A DNA stretch of 64,000 bases from Paraburkholderia sp. BL23I1N1 (GCF_003610295.1 NZ_RAPV01000001.1:1674001-1738000); one strand, 5' to 3'. Shown: positions 17,146 to 27,429, numbered from the stretch's first letter. Translations and numbers: made by a program. The notes: a model not told the origin generated them from the sequence alone.

Positions 17146-17733
17146 TCAGAGGAGGACCGGTGCTGTAGTGATACGTTGCGTGCCCGCTCCTTCCATCTGT
17201 CGGGCCGTGCGCAGCAGTTGCAACCCGAGGTCGGCTGCCATGTCGAGCGCGCTGCGGCCATCCGGTGCGCACAGTTCTGCGTTCGCCCCATGCGCAAGCA
17301 GCATCTGCAGGACGTCGAGGCGACCGCTCGCGGCTGCATGCATCAGGCATGTGATGTCGTCGTCGTTCACATGGTCGATCGGCGCGCCGGCGTCGATCAG
17401 CCGCAGGATGGTCGCGGGGCCGCCGTGCAGGCACGCGAACCAGAGCGCATGGTTGCCGTCGTCATCGAGCGCGTCGGCGCGTGCGCCGAATGCGAGCAAC
17501 GCTTCGACCACCGCGTCCTCGCCATGCTGCGCGGCGCGCATCAACGGGGTTTCGCCGTTCACGCAGCGCGAATGCGGATCAGGGAAGCCGTGGTACGCCA
17601 GCCAGGTGGAAAGTGCGGCAGGCACGTTCGTTTCGAGTTGTGCATCGGCGTTCCGGACAACGCGCGAGGCCAGGCGTTCGCGGACGACGAAAGCAGTGTC
17701 GGTATGCATGATCATGGTCGCCTTCGGGTGCAA
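17146..17733 (-). CDS. Ankyrin-repeat protein of the nifH-divergent operon
   Basis: A 195-residue protein. Residues about 58-180 form four ankyrin repeats: NGETPLMRAAQHGEDAVVEA, DDDGNHALWFACLHGGPATI, NDDDITCLMHAAASGRLDVL and PDGRSALDMAADLGLQLL. The N-terminal about 55 residues are non-repetitive. There is no signal peptide; a cytoplasmic adaptor role is likely. The start could also be Met7 or Met9. It is the third gene of a minus-strand group with the unknown 202-aa protein (52 bp gap) and the truncated haemoglobin, transcribed away from nifH. A decayed paralogue end lies at 9896-10013. Confidence 0.85.
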   Translation of the reverse strand: MHPKATMIMHTDTAFVVRERLASRVVRNADAQLETNVPAALSTWLAYHGFPDPHSRCVNGETPLMRAAQHGEDAVVEALLAFGARADALDDDGNHALWFACLHGGPATILRLIDAGAPIDHVNDDDITCLMHAAASGRLDVLQMLLAHGANAELCAPDGRSALDMAADLGLQLLRTARQMEGAGTQRITTAPVLL

Positions 17734-17785
17734 GGGAACATCGGTTGGCGCAGCGGCACGGGCGGCAGCCGTTGGGATCCGCGCT

Positions 17786-18394
17786 TCAGACGGGCCGGTT
17801 CTCGTTGGGGTTGCGCACCGGCCCCATCAATTCAAGTCCTTCGCTGTAGGTGATCATGTCGAAGGTCACGTCGAACTTGATGGCCGCGTCCGCTACCGCA
17901 TCCAGCTTGCCGCCTAAGTCCTTCTTCTTCAATTCGTTCTTTTCGAGGTACAGCAGTTCGAGCATCTCGTTGTAGACGGTGGACTCGATAATCGGCAGAA
18001 CATAGAACATCGCGCCCTTGTATGGCACCTGATATCGCTTGCTCAGGTCGACGTTGTCGCAAAAAAGAAAGTACTTGCCACCCGCCGAGAGCGTGTCGCT
18101 GAGCACCTCGGCCACGTCCTTCAGATGCTCGAAGCTCAGCAGATACCCGACGAAGAACGGCAAGTGCTTATGGCCGATCGTCGCACATGCCATCACCTGA
18201 TCGCAGGTCAGCTCCGGCGGCCGCGCTTCGTCGGCGAGCTTCGGGGCAAAGCGCAGCGCGAGTTCGCCGCGGAAGCCGACCCGGCCGAACTTGTTCGTCA
18301 GCCCCTTGAGTACCGGGTTGAGCAGACGGCCTTCATGTTCGAGACGGGCGAACGCGGTGTCGTCGATATCCTTGTGGGCGAGCGTTTCGGTCAT
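17786..18394 (-). CDS. Unknown protein coupled to truncated haemoglobin
   Basis: A 202-residue soluble protein I cannot assign. It begins MTETLAHKDIDDTAFARLEH, has VMACATIGHKHLPFFVGYLL and ends with a charged EKNELKKKDLGGKLDAVADA helix and MITYSEGLELMGPVRNP. The ATG overlaps the stop of the haemoglobin gene (ATGA), so the two are translationally coupled and probably act together. An upstream extension of the frame (to 18652) is antisense-like and rejected. Position next to nifH suggests nitrogen-fixation relevance. Confidence 0.75.
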   Translation of the reverse strand: MTETLAHKDIDDTAFARLEHEGRLLNPVLKGLTNKFGRVGFRGELALRFAPKLADEARPPELTCDQVMACATIGHKHLPFFVGYLLSFEHLKDVAEVLSDTLSAGGKYFLFCDNVDLSKRYQVPYKGAMFYVLPIIESTVYNEMLELLYLEKNELKKKDLGGKLDAVADAAIKFDVTFDMITYSEGLELMGPVRNPNENRPV

Positions 18395-18849
18395 CACAGA
18401 TCCTCGGGTTGAACAGAGTTGAAGGGGGGGCACGTCTGCGTGTTGCGCATCCGGTCGGCGATTTTGAAAAAAGCCTGCATCAGTTCGTCGCGCAGCGCCG
18501 GATCGACACCTGTCTCGTCGAACGCGGCGCGCATGCAAGCTAGCCACGCATCCCGTTCGGCGGTGCCGATCGCGAATGCGGCATGACGCGTGCGCAGCCG
18601 TGGTTGGCCATGCTGTGCCGAGTATCGCTTGTCGGCACCGAGCCATTCGCACAGATACAGCACCAGCACGGCCTTCGTCGAAGACAGGTCGGGGTGATGC
18701 ATCGCGCGAATGCGCTGCGCGTCGGCCCGCGTATCCATGTGCCGATAGAACGCGTCGACCAGGCGGTTGACGTCGGTCTCGCCGCCTAGACGGTCGAAGT
18801 GCGTCTCGCGCGGCACGGGTCGCGAAGGTTGGGTGGTTGGTGTGTCCAT
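18394..18849 (-). CDS. Group 2 truncated haemoglobin (TrHbO type)
   Basis: A 151-residue globin. Family signs are FDRLGGETDVNRLVDAFYRH (B-helix with Tyr B10), CEWLGADKRYSAQHGQPRLR, RTRHAAFAIG (proximal His F8) and RDAWLACMRAAF (Trp G8), all typical of group 2. Such globins bind oxygen or NO; next to nifH one may buffer oxygen or detoxify NO. The start is the ATG at 18849. A sigma-54-like element ends 13 bp upstream, so the transcript would be nearly leaderless unless a downstream start is used. The stop overlaps the next gene. Confidence 0.9.
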   Translation of the reverse strand: MDTPTTQPSRPVPRETHFDRLGGETDVNRLVDAFYRHMDTRADAQRIRAMHHPDLSSTKAVLVLYLCEWLGADKRYSAQHGQPRLRTRHAAFAIGTAERDAWLACMRAAFDETGVDPALRDELMQAFFKIADRMRNTQTCPPFNSVQPEDL

Positions 18850-18861
18850 GATGCCATCAAA

Positions 18862-18876
18862 GCAATAACCGAACCA
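18862..18876 (-). promoter_or_regulatory. Candidate sigma-54 promoter for the haemoglobin operon
   Basis: Read on the minus strand the bases are TGGTTCGGTTATTGC: GG and GC are exactly 12 bp apart and the TTGC half is perfect, with two mismatches in TGGCAC. It is about 104 bp from the TGT-N10-ACA site shared with nifH, a normal distance for NifA. Against it: initiation would fall at about 18850, one base before the chosen ATG. Confidence 0.45.
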
Positions 18877-18978
18877 GGCGGCAACCCGGCGATTGTCCGG
18901 CTGCACGCAGGCCAATGCGACAGAAATCGCACGACAAACGCGCCGAATGGTTTCATTGGCGACGAAGTTCACGTGGTT

Positions 18979-18994
18979 TGTCGCGAAATCGACA
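18979..18994. promoter_or_regulatory. NifA upstream activator sequence (TGT-N10-ACA)
   Basis: TGTCGCGAAATCGACA is a perfect NifA-binding motif. It lies 84-99 bp upstream of the nifH -24 element and about 104 bp from a candidate divergent promoter, so it could serve both directions. A degenerate copy occupies the same relative position in front of the nifH-nifK pseudogene at 36997. Confidence 0.85.
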
Positions 18995-19076
18995 AGACAC
19001 AGGAGGAGTCCGCAAAAGTCCCGAACCAACCGCCGCAGCGCGGCGGGGCGGACGCGACGCAGTACCGCTGGTGATG

Positions 19077-19092
19077 TGGCACAGAAGCTGCA
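19077..19092 (+). promoter_or_regulatory. Sigma-54 (-24/-12) promoter of nifH
   Basis: TGGCACAGAAGCTGCA has GG and GC 12 bp apart; the only deviation from TGGCAC-N5-TTGC is C for T at the first base of the -12 block. Transcription would begin near 19103, leaving a leader of about 125 nt before nifH. The same variant (TGGCAC-N5-CTGC) is kept upstream of the decayed second copy at 37092. Confidence 0.88.
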
Positions 19093-19170
19093 TTTGGAGT
19101 CCAGCGCGGACACAGGTCCGGCCGATGCGTGACTCGATATAAGAAGACCCATACAGGCACGACAGGCTGA

Positions 19171-20109
<939 letters not shown>

Positions 20110-20115
20110 GCGAGC

Positions 20116-20130
20116 GCCGCTGCGCGCGGC
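20116..20130 (+). other. Small hairpin after nifH
   Basis: GCCGCTGCGCGCGGC can fold with a 5-bp GC stem and 5-nt loop in the 103-bp nifH-nifD gap, with a few T residues further downstream. Hairpins here often leave nifH transcript more abundant than nifDK. The stem is short and could be incidental in high-GC DNA. Confidence 0.3.
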
Positions 20131-20212
20131 ACGGTGTTCTTCTTCACGCGATGAACCGGGCCGTGCCGGCTACCCGCTGCCAGGCTTGATACCCACACTA
20201 TGGAGCATTCCC

Positions 20213-21676
20213 ATGAGCGTCACAGTTGAAGAGCGCAAGGCCGCGAACAAGGCCTTGATCGATGAAGTGCTGACGGCCTATCCGGAGAAAATGGCCAAAC
20301 GGCGCGCCAAGCATTTGGGCACCTTCGAGGACGGCAAGCCCGACTGTGGCGTGAAATCAAACATCAAGTCATTGCCGGGCGTGATGACGATTCGCGGTTG
20401 CGCGTACGCCGGCTCAAAGGGCGTGGTCTGGGGGCCCATCAAGGACATGATCCACATCAGTCATGGTCCGGTCGGTTGCGGCCAGTACTCGTGGGGCGCG
20501 CGTCGCAACTACTACATCGGCACTACCGGTATCGACACCTTCGTGACGATGCAGTTCACGTCGGACTTCCAGGAAAAGGACATCGTCTTCGGCGGCGACA
20601 AGAAGCTCGACAAGATCATAGACGAGATTCAGGAACTGTTTCCGCTGAACAAGGGCATCTCGATCCAGAGTGAATGCCCGATCGGCCTGATCGGCGACGA
20701 CATCGAGGCCGTCTCGAAGAAGAAGAGTGCACAGTATGAAGGGCACACCATTTTGCCGGTGCGCTGCGAAGGTTTTCGCGGCGTCAGCCAGTCGTTGGGC
20801 CACCATCTGGCTAACGATGCGATTCGAGACTGGATATTCGACAAGGCCGATCCGGACAAGCGGCCCGAATTTGTTTCGACGCCTTATGATGTTGCGATCA
20901 TCGGCGATTACAACATCGGCGGCGATGCCTGGTCGAGCCGGATTCTGCTCGAAGAGATCGGCCTGCGTGTGATCGCACAATGGTCGGGCGACGGCTCGAT
21001 CGCCGAGCTCGAGAATACACCCAAGGCCAAGCTCAATTTGCTGCATTGCTACCGCTCGATGAACTATATCAGCCGGCACATGGAAGAGAAGTACGGCATT
21101 CCATGGACGGAATACAACTTCTTCGGCCCGTCGATGATCGAGAAGAGCCTGCGCGAGATCGCCAGCCACTTCGACGACACCATCAAAGCCAACGCGGAGA
21201 GGGTGATCGCCAAGTATCGTCCCCTGGTCGATGCGGTGAACGCGAAGTTCAGAGCGCGCCTGCAGGACAAGACCGTAATGCTGTTCGTTGGCGGCCTGCG
21301 TCCGCGCCACGTGATCGGCGCCTACGAAGACCTCGGCATGAACGTGGTCGGCACCGGCTACGAATTCGGCCACAACGACGACTATCAGCGCACCACGCAC
21401 TACGTGAAGGACGGCACACTGATTTACGACGACGTGACCGGCTACGAGTTTGAGAGGTTCGTCGAACAGGTCCAGCCCGATCTGGTCGGCTCCGGCATCA
21501 AGGAAAAGTACGTGTTCCAGAAGATGGGCGTGCCGTTTCGCCAGATGCACAGCTGGGACTATTCCGGTCCATATCACGGCTACGACGGCTACGCCATTTT
21601 CGCGCGCGACATGGACATGGCTATTTCCAGCCCGGTGTGGGGGCTCGCCAAGGCGCCCTGGAAGAAAACCCCCTAA
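20213..21676 (+). CDS. nifD: NifD, nitrogenase MoFe protein alpha chain
   Basis: A 487-residue alpha subunit. P-cluster cysteines are in [26 protein letters not shown] and [13 protein letters not shown]. FeMo-cofactor ligands are the Cys in [11 protein letters not shown] and the His in [14 protein letters not shown]. With NifK it forms the site of N2 reduction. The start is the ATG at 20213, with TGGAG seven bases upstream; the frame is open nine codons further but lacks homology there. nifK follows after 74 bp that contain a strong hairpin. Confidence 0.99.
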   Translation: MSVTVEERKAANKALIDEVLTAYPEKMAKRRAKHLGTFEDGKPDCGVKSNIKSLPGVMTIRGCAYAGSKGVVWGPIKDMIHISHGPVGCGQYSWGARRNYYIGTTGIDTFVTMQFTSDFQEKDIVFGGDKKLDKIIDEIQELFPLNKGISIQSECPIGLIGDDIEAVSKKKSAQYEGHTILPVRCEGFRGVSQSLGHHLANDAIRDWIFDKADPDKRPEFVSTPYDVAIIGDYNIGGDAWSSRILLEEIGLRVIAQWSGDGSIAELENTPKAKLNLLHCYRSMNYISRHMEEKYGIPWTEYNFFGPSMIEKSLREIASHFDDTIKANAERVIAKYRPLVDAVNAKFRARLQDKTVMLFVGGLRPRHVIGAYEDLGMNVVGTGYEFGHNDDYQRTTHYVKDGTLIYDDVTGYEFERFVEQVQPDLVGSGIKEKYVFQKMGVPFRQMHSWDYSGPYHGYDGYAIFARDMDMAISSPVWGLAKAPWKKTP

Positions 21677-21678
21677 GC

Positions 21679-21719
21679 GCCGGCCACCGCACCGATCACC
21701 GGACTGATCAGCGGCCGGC
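21679..21719 (+). other. Nested hairpin between nifD and nifK
   Basis: A perfect 7-bp stem (GCCGGCC at 21679-21685 with GGCCGGC at 21713-21719) encloses a second stem (GATCA at 21694-21698 with TGATC at 21705-21709, 6-nt loop). It starts two bases after the nifD stop codon and lacks a U-tract, so it is better read as an RNA-stability or processing element than as a terminator. Confidence 0.55.
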
Positions 21720-21750
21720 AGGCCATTGAATTGAATATCAGGAGCATCCC

Positions 21751-23310
21751 GTGCCCCAATCCGCAGACCACATTCTCGACCAGGAATTCCTGTTCCGTGA
21801 GCCCGAGTACCAGAAAATTTTCCAGGCGAAAAAGGAAAATTTCGAGTTCAACCATTCAGACGAGCAGGTCAAGCAGATCGTCGAGTGGACCAAGAGCGAA
21901 GACTACCGGCAAAAGAACTTTGCACGCGACTCGCTCACCATCAACCCGGCCAAGGCCTGCCAGCCGCTCGGCGCAGTGTACGTGGCCATCGGCTTTCACA
22001 AGACGCTCAGTTTTGTGCATGGCTCGCAGGGCTGTGTAGCGTTTTACCGCTCGCACTTCTCGCGTCACTTCAAGGAGCCAACCTCGTGCGTCAGCTCGTC
22101 GATGACCGAAGACGCGGCGGTGTTCGGCGGCATGAACAACATGATCGACGGCCTCGCAAATGCGTACAACCTGTACAAGCCCGACATGATCGCGGTCTCC
22201 ACTACCTGCATGGCGGAAGTGATCGGCGATGACCTCGACGCGCTCATCAAGAACAGCAAGCAGAAGGGCAGCGTGCCGGAAGACTATGACGTGCCGTTCG
22301 CGCACACGCCGGCCTTCGTCGGCAGCCACGTGACCGGCTACGACAACGCGCTCCTCGGCATCCTCAAGCACTTCTGGGACGGCAAGGCCGGCACAGCGAC
22401 GCCGCTTGAGCGCGTGCCCGACGACAGCGTCAACTTCATCGGTGGCTTCGACGGCTACGTGGTCGGCAACATGAAGGAAATTCGCCGCATCTTCGATCTG
22501 TTCGGCGTGACGGTGAACATCATCTGCGACCCATCCGAAACGTGGAATACGCCGACCGACGGCGAGTTCCGGATGTACGAAGGCGGCACGACCAAGGAGG
22601 AGGTCGAGCGCGCGTTGAACGCGAAGGCGACCTTCGTGTTCCAGGAATACTGCTGCGAGAGGACCAGCAAGTTCATTGGCGAGCATGGCCAGGAAGTGGT
22701 GGTGCTGAACTCGCCGGTTGGCGTCGCGGGCACCGACCGGTTCCTGATGGAAATCTCGCGCGTGATCGGCAAGCCGATTCCGGTGCAACTGGAGAAGGAG
22801 CGAGGCCAGCTCGTCGATGCGATGGCCGACAGCCAGGCTCACCTGCACGGCAAGCGTTTTGCGCTCTACGGCGACCCGGACCAGATGCTGGGCTACACGC
22901 AGTTCCTGCTGGAACTCGGCGCCGAGCCGGCGCACGTTCTGGCGACCAACGGCAACGAAACCTGGGCTGCGAAGGTGCAGGCGGTGTTCGACGCGTCGCC
23001 CTACGGCGCCGGCTGCAAGGTGTATCCGAAACGCGATCTGTGGCACATGCGCTCACTGCTGTTTACCGAGCCGGTGGATTTCCTGATCGGCAACACCTAC
23101 GGCAAATATCTCGAGCGCGATACCAAAACGCCGCTGATACGCATGGTGTTCCCGATCTTCGATCGCCACCATTACCATCGCTTTCCGACCTGGGGCTATG
23201 AAGGTGCGTTGCGGGTGCTGGTCACGCTGCTGGACGAGTTCTTCGAAGCGCTCGACGCCAACACGATCGACGTGGCGAAGACCGACTACAGCTACGACAT
23301 CATTCGCTGA
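21751..23310 (+). CDS. nifK: NifK, nitrogenase MoFe protein beta chain
   Basis: A 519-residue beta subunit with GTG start preceded by AGGAGCATCCC. P-cluster ligands appear in [28 protein letters not shown] and [13 protein letters not shown]. The C-terminus ends TDYSYDIIR, as in other NifK. It completes nifHDK. A diverged copy of its last two thirds is present as a pseudogene at 37310-38332. A short ORF interrupted by an amber codon follows after 16 bp. Confidence 0.99.
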   Translation: MPQSADHILDQEFLFREPEYQKIFQAKKENFEFNHSDEQVKQIVEWTKSEDYRQKNFARDSLTINPAKACQPLGAVYVAIGFHKTLSFVHGSQGCVAFYRSHFSRHFKEPTSCVSSSMTEDAAVFGGMNNMIDGLANAYNLYKPDMIAVSTTCMAEVIGDDLDALIKNSKQKGSVPEDYDVPFAHTPAFVGSHVTGYDNALLGILKHFWDGKAGTATPLERVPDDSVNFIGGFDGYVVGNMKEIRRIFDLFGVTVNIICDPSETWNTPTDGEFRMYEGGTTKEEVERALNAKATFVFQEYCCERTSKFIGEHGQEVVVLNSPVGVAGTDRFLMEISRVIGKPIPVQLEKERGQLVDAMADSQAHLHGKRFALYGDPDQMLGYTQFLLELGAEPAHVLATNGNETWAAKVQAVFDASPYGAGCKVYPKRDLWHMRSLLFTEPVDFLIGNTYGKYLERDTKTPLIRMVFPIFDRHHYHRFPTWGYEGALRVLVTLLDEFFEALDANTIDVAKTDYSYDIIR

Positions 23311-23326
23311 CGAGGAGAGCGCGGCG

Positions 23327-23674
23327 ATGGCAGACACAGCAGATACATCGGGCGTGGCAGATGAAGTTCTGGTCAAGATGACGCAGGACGGCCGTAACGT
23401 CGAGGTCATCAGCGGCTAGGTTTGCCTGGCCGGTGTGGGCGAGGCCGACCACCTCGTCCCGCTGCTCGAACACCCGAACCGGCAGGTGATCGCCCAGGTG
23501 CTGCCGGGAGGCCGCGCATGTGGCCGCCGGTTGCCGTTGACGCACGAGGAGATTGCGATTGCACAGAGCGCGATGTCGGCGGCTCGGCGGCAGTTCGGCG
23601 CGAGCCCGGCGGGCATCGCGCCGTGGTTACCTCGAGCGGTGTGGGCGAAGATTGCGGCGGAGGGTGTCGAGTAG
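23327..23674 (+). pseudogene. Small nifK-linked ORF interrupted by an in-frame TAG
   Basis: The frame starts MADTADTSGVADEVLVKMTQ, reaches VEVISG, meets TAG at 23417-23419, and then continues in the same frame for 84 codons (VCLAGVGEADHLVPLLEHPN, LPLTHEEIAIAQSAMSAARR, ASPAGIAPWLPRAVWAKIAA) to TAG at 23672. No frameshift is needed, so one base change (for example AAG to TAG, restoring lysine) would give a 115-aa protein. I do not recognise the family. The start has GAGGAG upstream and it lies 16 bp after nifK, so it is in the nif transcript. Confidence 0.7.
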
Positions 23675-23751
23675 CGGGGCACCGCTGAAAACGAAATTGC
23701 TGCGCTGCATGTAGCTAGCCTGCGTGACGAACCTCAGCGAGGGAGCGGGGC

Positions 23752-24008
23752 ATGATTTATGTAGTCGAGCAGTGTGACTCAGTGCGCTGCGTGCGTGGTT
23801 CGCTTACGACGACTTTGAGCGCGAGGTGGCGGCGTTCGACCCGTTGAGCCTCGCGGAGATCAATGACGAGGTAACGGCGCACGAACTGCTCGCGCTGGTC
23901 AACGACGTTTCCGATGCGAACGGACGGGCAGAGTACCTGTCGATCTGCGCGGTGGGCGACGAGTATGAGCAACTGGCGGCGCTCGAAGTGCTGGCCGACG
24001 ACGACTGA
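23752..24008 (+). pseudogene. Small nif-cluster ORF with a frameshift
   Basis: A start MIYVVEQCDSVR at 23752 leads to a stop in its own frame, but the next frame reads RAWFAYDDFEREVAAFDPLS, LAEINDEVTAHELLALVNDV and EQLAALEVLADDD to a stop at 24006. Joined they would give an acidic protein of about 85 aa. A net one-base change near 23780-23795 explains the split. Family unknown. It lies between nifK and nifE with two other broken small ORFs. Confidence 0.55.
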
Positions 24009-24066
24009 GCCGCCCAGCGGGGCAGGAGCCCGAATGGCGCATGCACACTGAAATAGCGCATGGGAT

Positions 24067-24338
24067 ATGCGCGCAGGCGCGCTCGGTGCATTGCTCGAAC
24101 GCGTACCGGCCGAGATCAGGCCTGAGCGCTTCGAGCGCTTGCTGGAAGTCTGTCTCTGCGACTTCGCGGCGTATCCCGGTCATGGTAGACGGACTACGCG
24201 AAAGCTCCACGGATGCGCCGCGTGCTGACTGCTTACCTGGCGGTTCGCGAACCCTTGGGGCCGGATGCGTTGCTGGAGGCGCGCGCGAATGCGATCGCAC
24301 GGGTCCTGCTCCATACGGAACGGCAAGGCAGGCAGTGA
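24067..24338 (+). pseudogene. Small frameshifted ORF upstream of nifE
   Basis: Frame one (24067-24228) reads MRAGALGALLERVPAEIRPE, then RFERLLEVCLCDFAAYPGHG. Coding character then continues in another frame (24213-24338) as VLTAYLAVREPLGPDALLEA, then RANAIARVLLHTERQGRQ. A single slip near 24200 splits what looks like one helical protein of about 90 aa. I cannot assign it. The remaining 170 bp to nifE hold no gene; a TGGCACG there lacks a -12 GC. Confidence 0.5.
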
Positions 24339-24508
24339 ACGTGTGTTGTCGTTTTCTGTGTCGCGAACCGTCTGTCGCAAACCGTTCAAACCCGCCATGG
24401 CGATGCGCGCGAGCGACGCGCTTCAGCGCCAATTGGCACGTTTTCAAGGCGTTTCCCGGTGGTATGGAACTTGCCACTAGAGAAACGTCCATCCATCAGG
24501 AGCATGTC

Positions 24509-25990
24509 ATGTCTGTTTCGCTCAATGCCCAAATCGCCGAAGTTTTCGACGAGCCGGGTTGCGACAAGAATCAAGGCAAGAGCGAGAAGGAACGCAAAAG
24601 GGGCTGCACGAAGCAGCTTTCGCCGGGTTCGGCCGCAGGCGGGTGCGCGTTCGACGGCGCGAAGATCGCTTTGCAGCCGGTGGTGGACGTCGCACACCTC
24701 GTGCACGGGCCGATTGCCTGTGAAGGTAACTCGTGGGACAACCGGCACGCCGCTTCATCCGGTTCGCAACTCTATCGCATCGGCTTCACCACCGATATCA
24801 ACGAACTCGACGTGGTGTACGGCGGCGAGAAGCGCCTGTTCAGGAGCGTGCGCGAAATCATCGAGAAATACGATCCGCCCGCAGTGTTCGTCTACCAGAC
24901 CTGCGTCACTGCGCTGATCGGCGACGACATCGAGGCAGTCTGCAAGCGCGCCACCGAACAATTTGGCAAGCCGGTGATTCCGGTCCTTTCCCCCGGTTTC
25001 GCCGGGCCGAAGAATCTGGGCAACAAGCTTGGCGGCGAGGCGATCCTCAACTATGTGATCGGCACGCGCGAGCCCGAGTACACGACGCCGTATGACATCA
25101 ACGTCATTGGCGAATACAACCTGTCGGGCGAACTCTGGCAGACCAAGCCGCTGCTCGACGCGCTAGGCATCCGTATCCTCTCGTGCATCTCCGGCGACGG
25201 GCGCTACAACGAGATCGCAAGTTCGCATCGCGCCAAGGTCAATATGATGGTCTGCTCGAAGTCGATGATCAACATCGCGACAAAGATGCAGCGGCGCTAC
25301 GGCATCCCTTACTTTGAGGGCTCGTTCTATGGGATCGGCGACATGAGCGACACGCTGCGCCATATCGCCAGCCTGCTCGTGCGGCAGGGCGCGCCGGACG
25401 ATCTGCTCGAGCGGACCGAGCGCCTGATCGCCGTCGAGGAAGCGCGCGCGTGGGAGCGCATCGCACACTACAAAGCGCGCCTTACCGGCAAGCGGGTGTT
25501 GCTTATCACAGGTGGCGTGAAGTCTTGGTCGGTGGTTTCCGCGCTGCAGGAAGCAGGGCTCGAAATCGTCGGCACCAGCGTCAAGAAGAGCACTAAGGAA
25601 GACAAGGACAAGATCAGGGAGATCATGGGCGACGACGCCCACATGATCGACGGCATGGCGCCGCGCGAGATGTACGCGATGCTCCGGGACGCGCGGGCCG
25701 ACATCATGCTGTCCGGTGGCCGCTCACAGTTCGTCGCACTGAAGGCCCGCATACCGTGGCTCGACATGAACCAGGAACGCCACCACCCTTATGGCGGCTA
25801 CGAGGGGATGGTCGAGCTGGTGTACGAGATCGACCGCGCGATCTACAACCCGGTGTGGCAACAGGTGCGCATCGCTGCTCCGTGGGGTGAAGACGGGGGA
25901 GCGCTCGGTGTGGTCCAAACGCAAGCCGCGCGCCCACTGTCGAGCGTCGCGGCGTGGGCGATGAGCCTCGAACCCGGTATACCGACCTGA
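24509..25990 (+). CDS. nifE: NifE, FeMo-cofactor assembly scaffold alpha-like subunit
   Basis: A 493-residue NifE. It shows KSEKERKRGCTKQLSPGSAA (cluster ligand Cys), VAHLVHGPIACEGNSWDNRH and [16 protein letters not shown], all NifD-like. With NifN it holds NifB-co while Mo and homocitrate are added. The start was set at the ATG at 24509, where NifE homology begins (MSVSLNAQIAEVFDEPGC), although the frame is open from 24041. nifN follows after 25 bp. Confidence 0.98.
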   Translation: MSVSLNAQIAEVFDEPGCDKNQGKSEKERKRGCTKQLSPGSAAGGCAFDGAKIALQPVVDVAHLVHGPIACEGNSWDNRHAASSGSQLYRIGFTTDINELDVVYGGEKRLFRSVREIIEKYDPPAVFVYQTCVTALIGDDIEAVCKRATEQFGKPVIPVLSPGFAGPKNLGNKLGGEAILNYVIGTREPEYTTPYDINVIGEYNLSGELWQTKPLLDALGIRILSCISGDGRYNEIASSHRAKVNMMVCSKSMINIATKMQRRYGIPYFEGSFYGIGDMSDTLRHIASLLVRQGAPDDLLERTERLIAVEEARAWERIAHYKARLTGKRVLLITGGVKSWSVVSALQEAGLEIVGTSVKKSTKEDKDKIREIMGDDAHMIDGMAPREMYAMLRDARADIMLSGGRSQFVALKARIPWLDMNQERHHPYGGYEGMVELVYEIDRAIYNPVWQQVRIAAPWGEDGGALGVVQTQAARPLSSVAAWAMSLEPGIPT

Positions 25991-26015
25991 CGCCCCCTGA
26001 ACTCGAGAACATGCC

Positions 26016-27407
26016 ATGGCCGATGTCGTCGAATCTATGAAAGCCTGTGCGGTCAACCCGCTCAAGATGAGCCAGCCGCTGGGCGCGAGCCTCGCGTTCC
26101 TTGGGCTCGATGCCTGCATGCCCGTGATGCACGGCTCGCAGGGCTGCACGTCGTTCGGCCTCGTGCTGCTGGTGCGCCACTTCAGGGAGGCGATCCCGCT
26201 GCAGACGACGGCCATGGAGGAAGTCACCGCGGTGCTCGGCGGCTACGAGAACATCGAGGCCGCGCTGCTCAACATCCGCAAGCGCGTTGCGCCGAAGGTC
26301 ATCGCGATCTGTTCAACAGGTCTCACCGAGACCGAGGGCGACGACGTGGCCGGCTATCTCGTTACCGTGCGCAAACGCAAGCCCGAACTCAAGGACACTG
26401 AGATCGTCTATGTGTCGACCCCCGACTATGTCGGCGCATTCGAAGACGGCTACCGGCATGCGATTACCGGCATCGTCAACGCGCTGGTCAAGGCGTTGCC
26501 AACGGTGGCCAATCAGGTGACGCTGCTGCCCGGCAGCCATCTGTCGCCTGGCGACATCGACGAACTGCGCGAGATCATCGAAGCGTTCGGCTTTGATGTC
26601 ATTGTGCTGCCCGACATTTCCGGCTCGCTCGACGGCCATATCGCGCCGGACTGGCGCGGCACCACACTGGGCGGTACCACGCTCGCGGAGATCCGGGCCG
26701 CGGGTGCATCGGCATTTACGATCGGTGTGGGCGAGCAGACGCGCGACGGTGCGGAGGCATTGCATGCTATCGCCGGCACACCGTTCGAAGTGTTCGGGCG
26801 GCTCACCGGACTGGAACCCAACGACCGTCTGTTGCACTTGCTCGCGCAGCGCGCAGGACGACCCGTTCCCGCGAAATACCGGCGTCAGCGCAGCCAATTG
26901 CTCGATGCGATGCTAGACGGCCATTTCTACACTGGAGGCATCAAGGTCGCGATCGGCGCAGAGCCCGATCTGCTGTTCGCGGTGGGCAGCATGCTGCATG
27001 AGATGGGCGCGCAGTTGCGCTGCTGCATCAGCACGACGCGATCGCCCGCGCACGCGTTGCTGCCCGCTGATCAGGTCGTGATCGGCGATCTCGAAGATAT
27101 GGAGCGCGCCGCGGCGGACTGCGACCTGCTGATCACCCATTCGCACGGCAGGCAGATGGCCGAGCACCTGCAAAAGCCGCTCTTCCGGATCGGTTTTCCG
27201 GTCTTCGACCGGATTGGAAACGCACATCGACGCTACGTCGGCTACCGCGGCACGATGAACCTGATCTTTGAGATCGCCAACCTGATGATCGAGCAGATTC
27301 CGCATCACGATCCGGGCGACTGGCCGCTGCCGCAGGCCGCTATCGATCTGGCCGCGCGCGATCCGGCGCGGGAAGCGAACATTCCTGTCGTCGCGGCCGG
27401 TGCCTGA
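26016..27407 (+). CDS. nifN: NifN, FeMo-cofactor assembly scaffold beta-like subunit
   Basis: A 463-residue NifN. Typical segments are CAVNPLKMSQPLGASLAFLG, MPVMHGSQGCTSFGLVLLVR, STGLTETEGDDVAGYL and VYVSTPDYVGAFEDGY. It pairs with NifE. Full length and in frame. It is followed after 22 bp by nifX, with AAAGGAG upstream of that start. Confidence 0.98.
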   Translation: MADVVESMKACAVNPLKMSQPLGASLAFLGLDACMPVMHGSQGCTSFGLVLLVRHFREAIPLQTTAMEEVTAVLGGYENIEAALLNIRKRVAPKVIAICSTGLTETEGDDVAGYLVTVRKRKPELKDTEIVYVSTPDYVGAFEDGYRHAITGIVNALVKALPTVANQVTLLPGSHLSPGDIDELREIIEAFGFDVIVLPDISGSLDGHIAPDWRGTTLGGTTLAEIRAAGASAFTIGVGEQTRDGAEALHAIAGTPFEVFGRLTGLEPNDRLLHLLAQRAGRPVPAKYRRQRSQLLDAMLDGHFYTGGIKVAIGAEPDLLFAVGSMLHEMGAQLRCCISTTRSPAHALLPADQVVIGDLEDMERAAADCDLLITHSHGRQMAEHLQKPLFRIGFPVFDRIGNAHRRYVGYRGTMNLIFEIANLMIEQIPHHDPGDWPLPQAAIDLAARDPAREANIPVVAAGA

Positions 27408-27429
27408 CCCACCTAAAGGAGCACACAGC

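Noticed and set aside
20414..21577. Long open frame antisense to nifD (and similar ones antisense to nifK, cyoB and the LRV gene)
   Set aside because: High GC with third-position bias opens the antisense frame; translations are His/Val/Asp-rich without motifs, while the sense genes are certain.
24436..24452. TGGCACGTTTTCAAGGC upstream of nifE as a -24/-12 promoter
   Set aside because: The base pair 12 bp after GG is GG rather than GC and no NifA site lies at the right distance.
24041..24508. A longer NifE beginning at 24041
   Set aside because: The extra 156 codons have no NifE similarity and cover a separate decayed ORF; the ATG at 24509 begins exactly where NifE homology starts.
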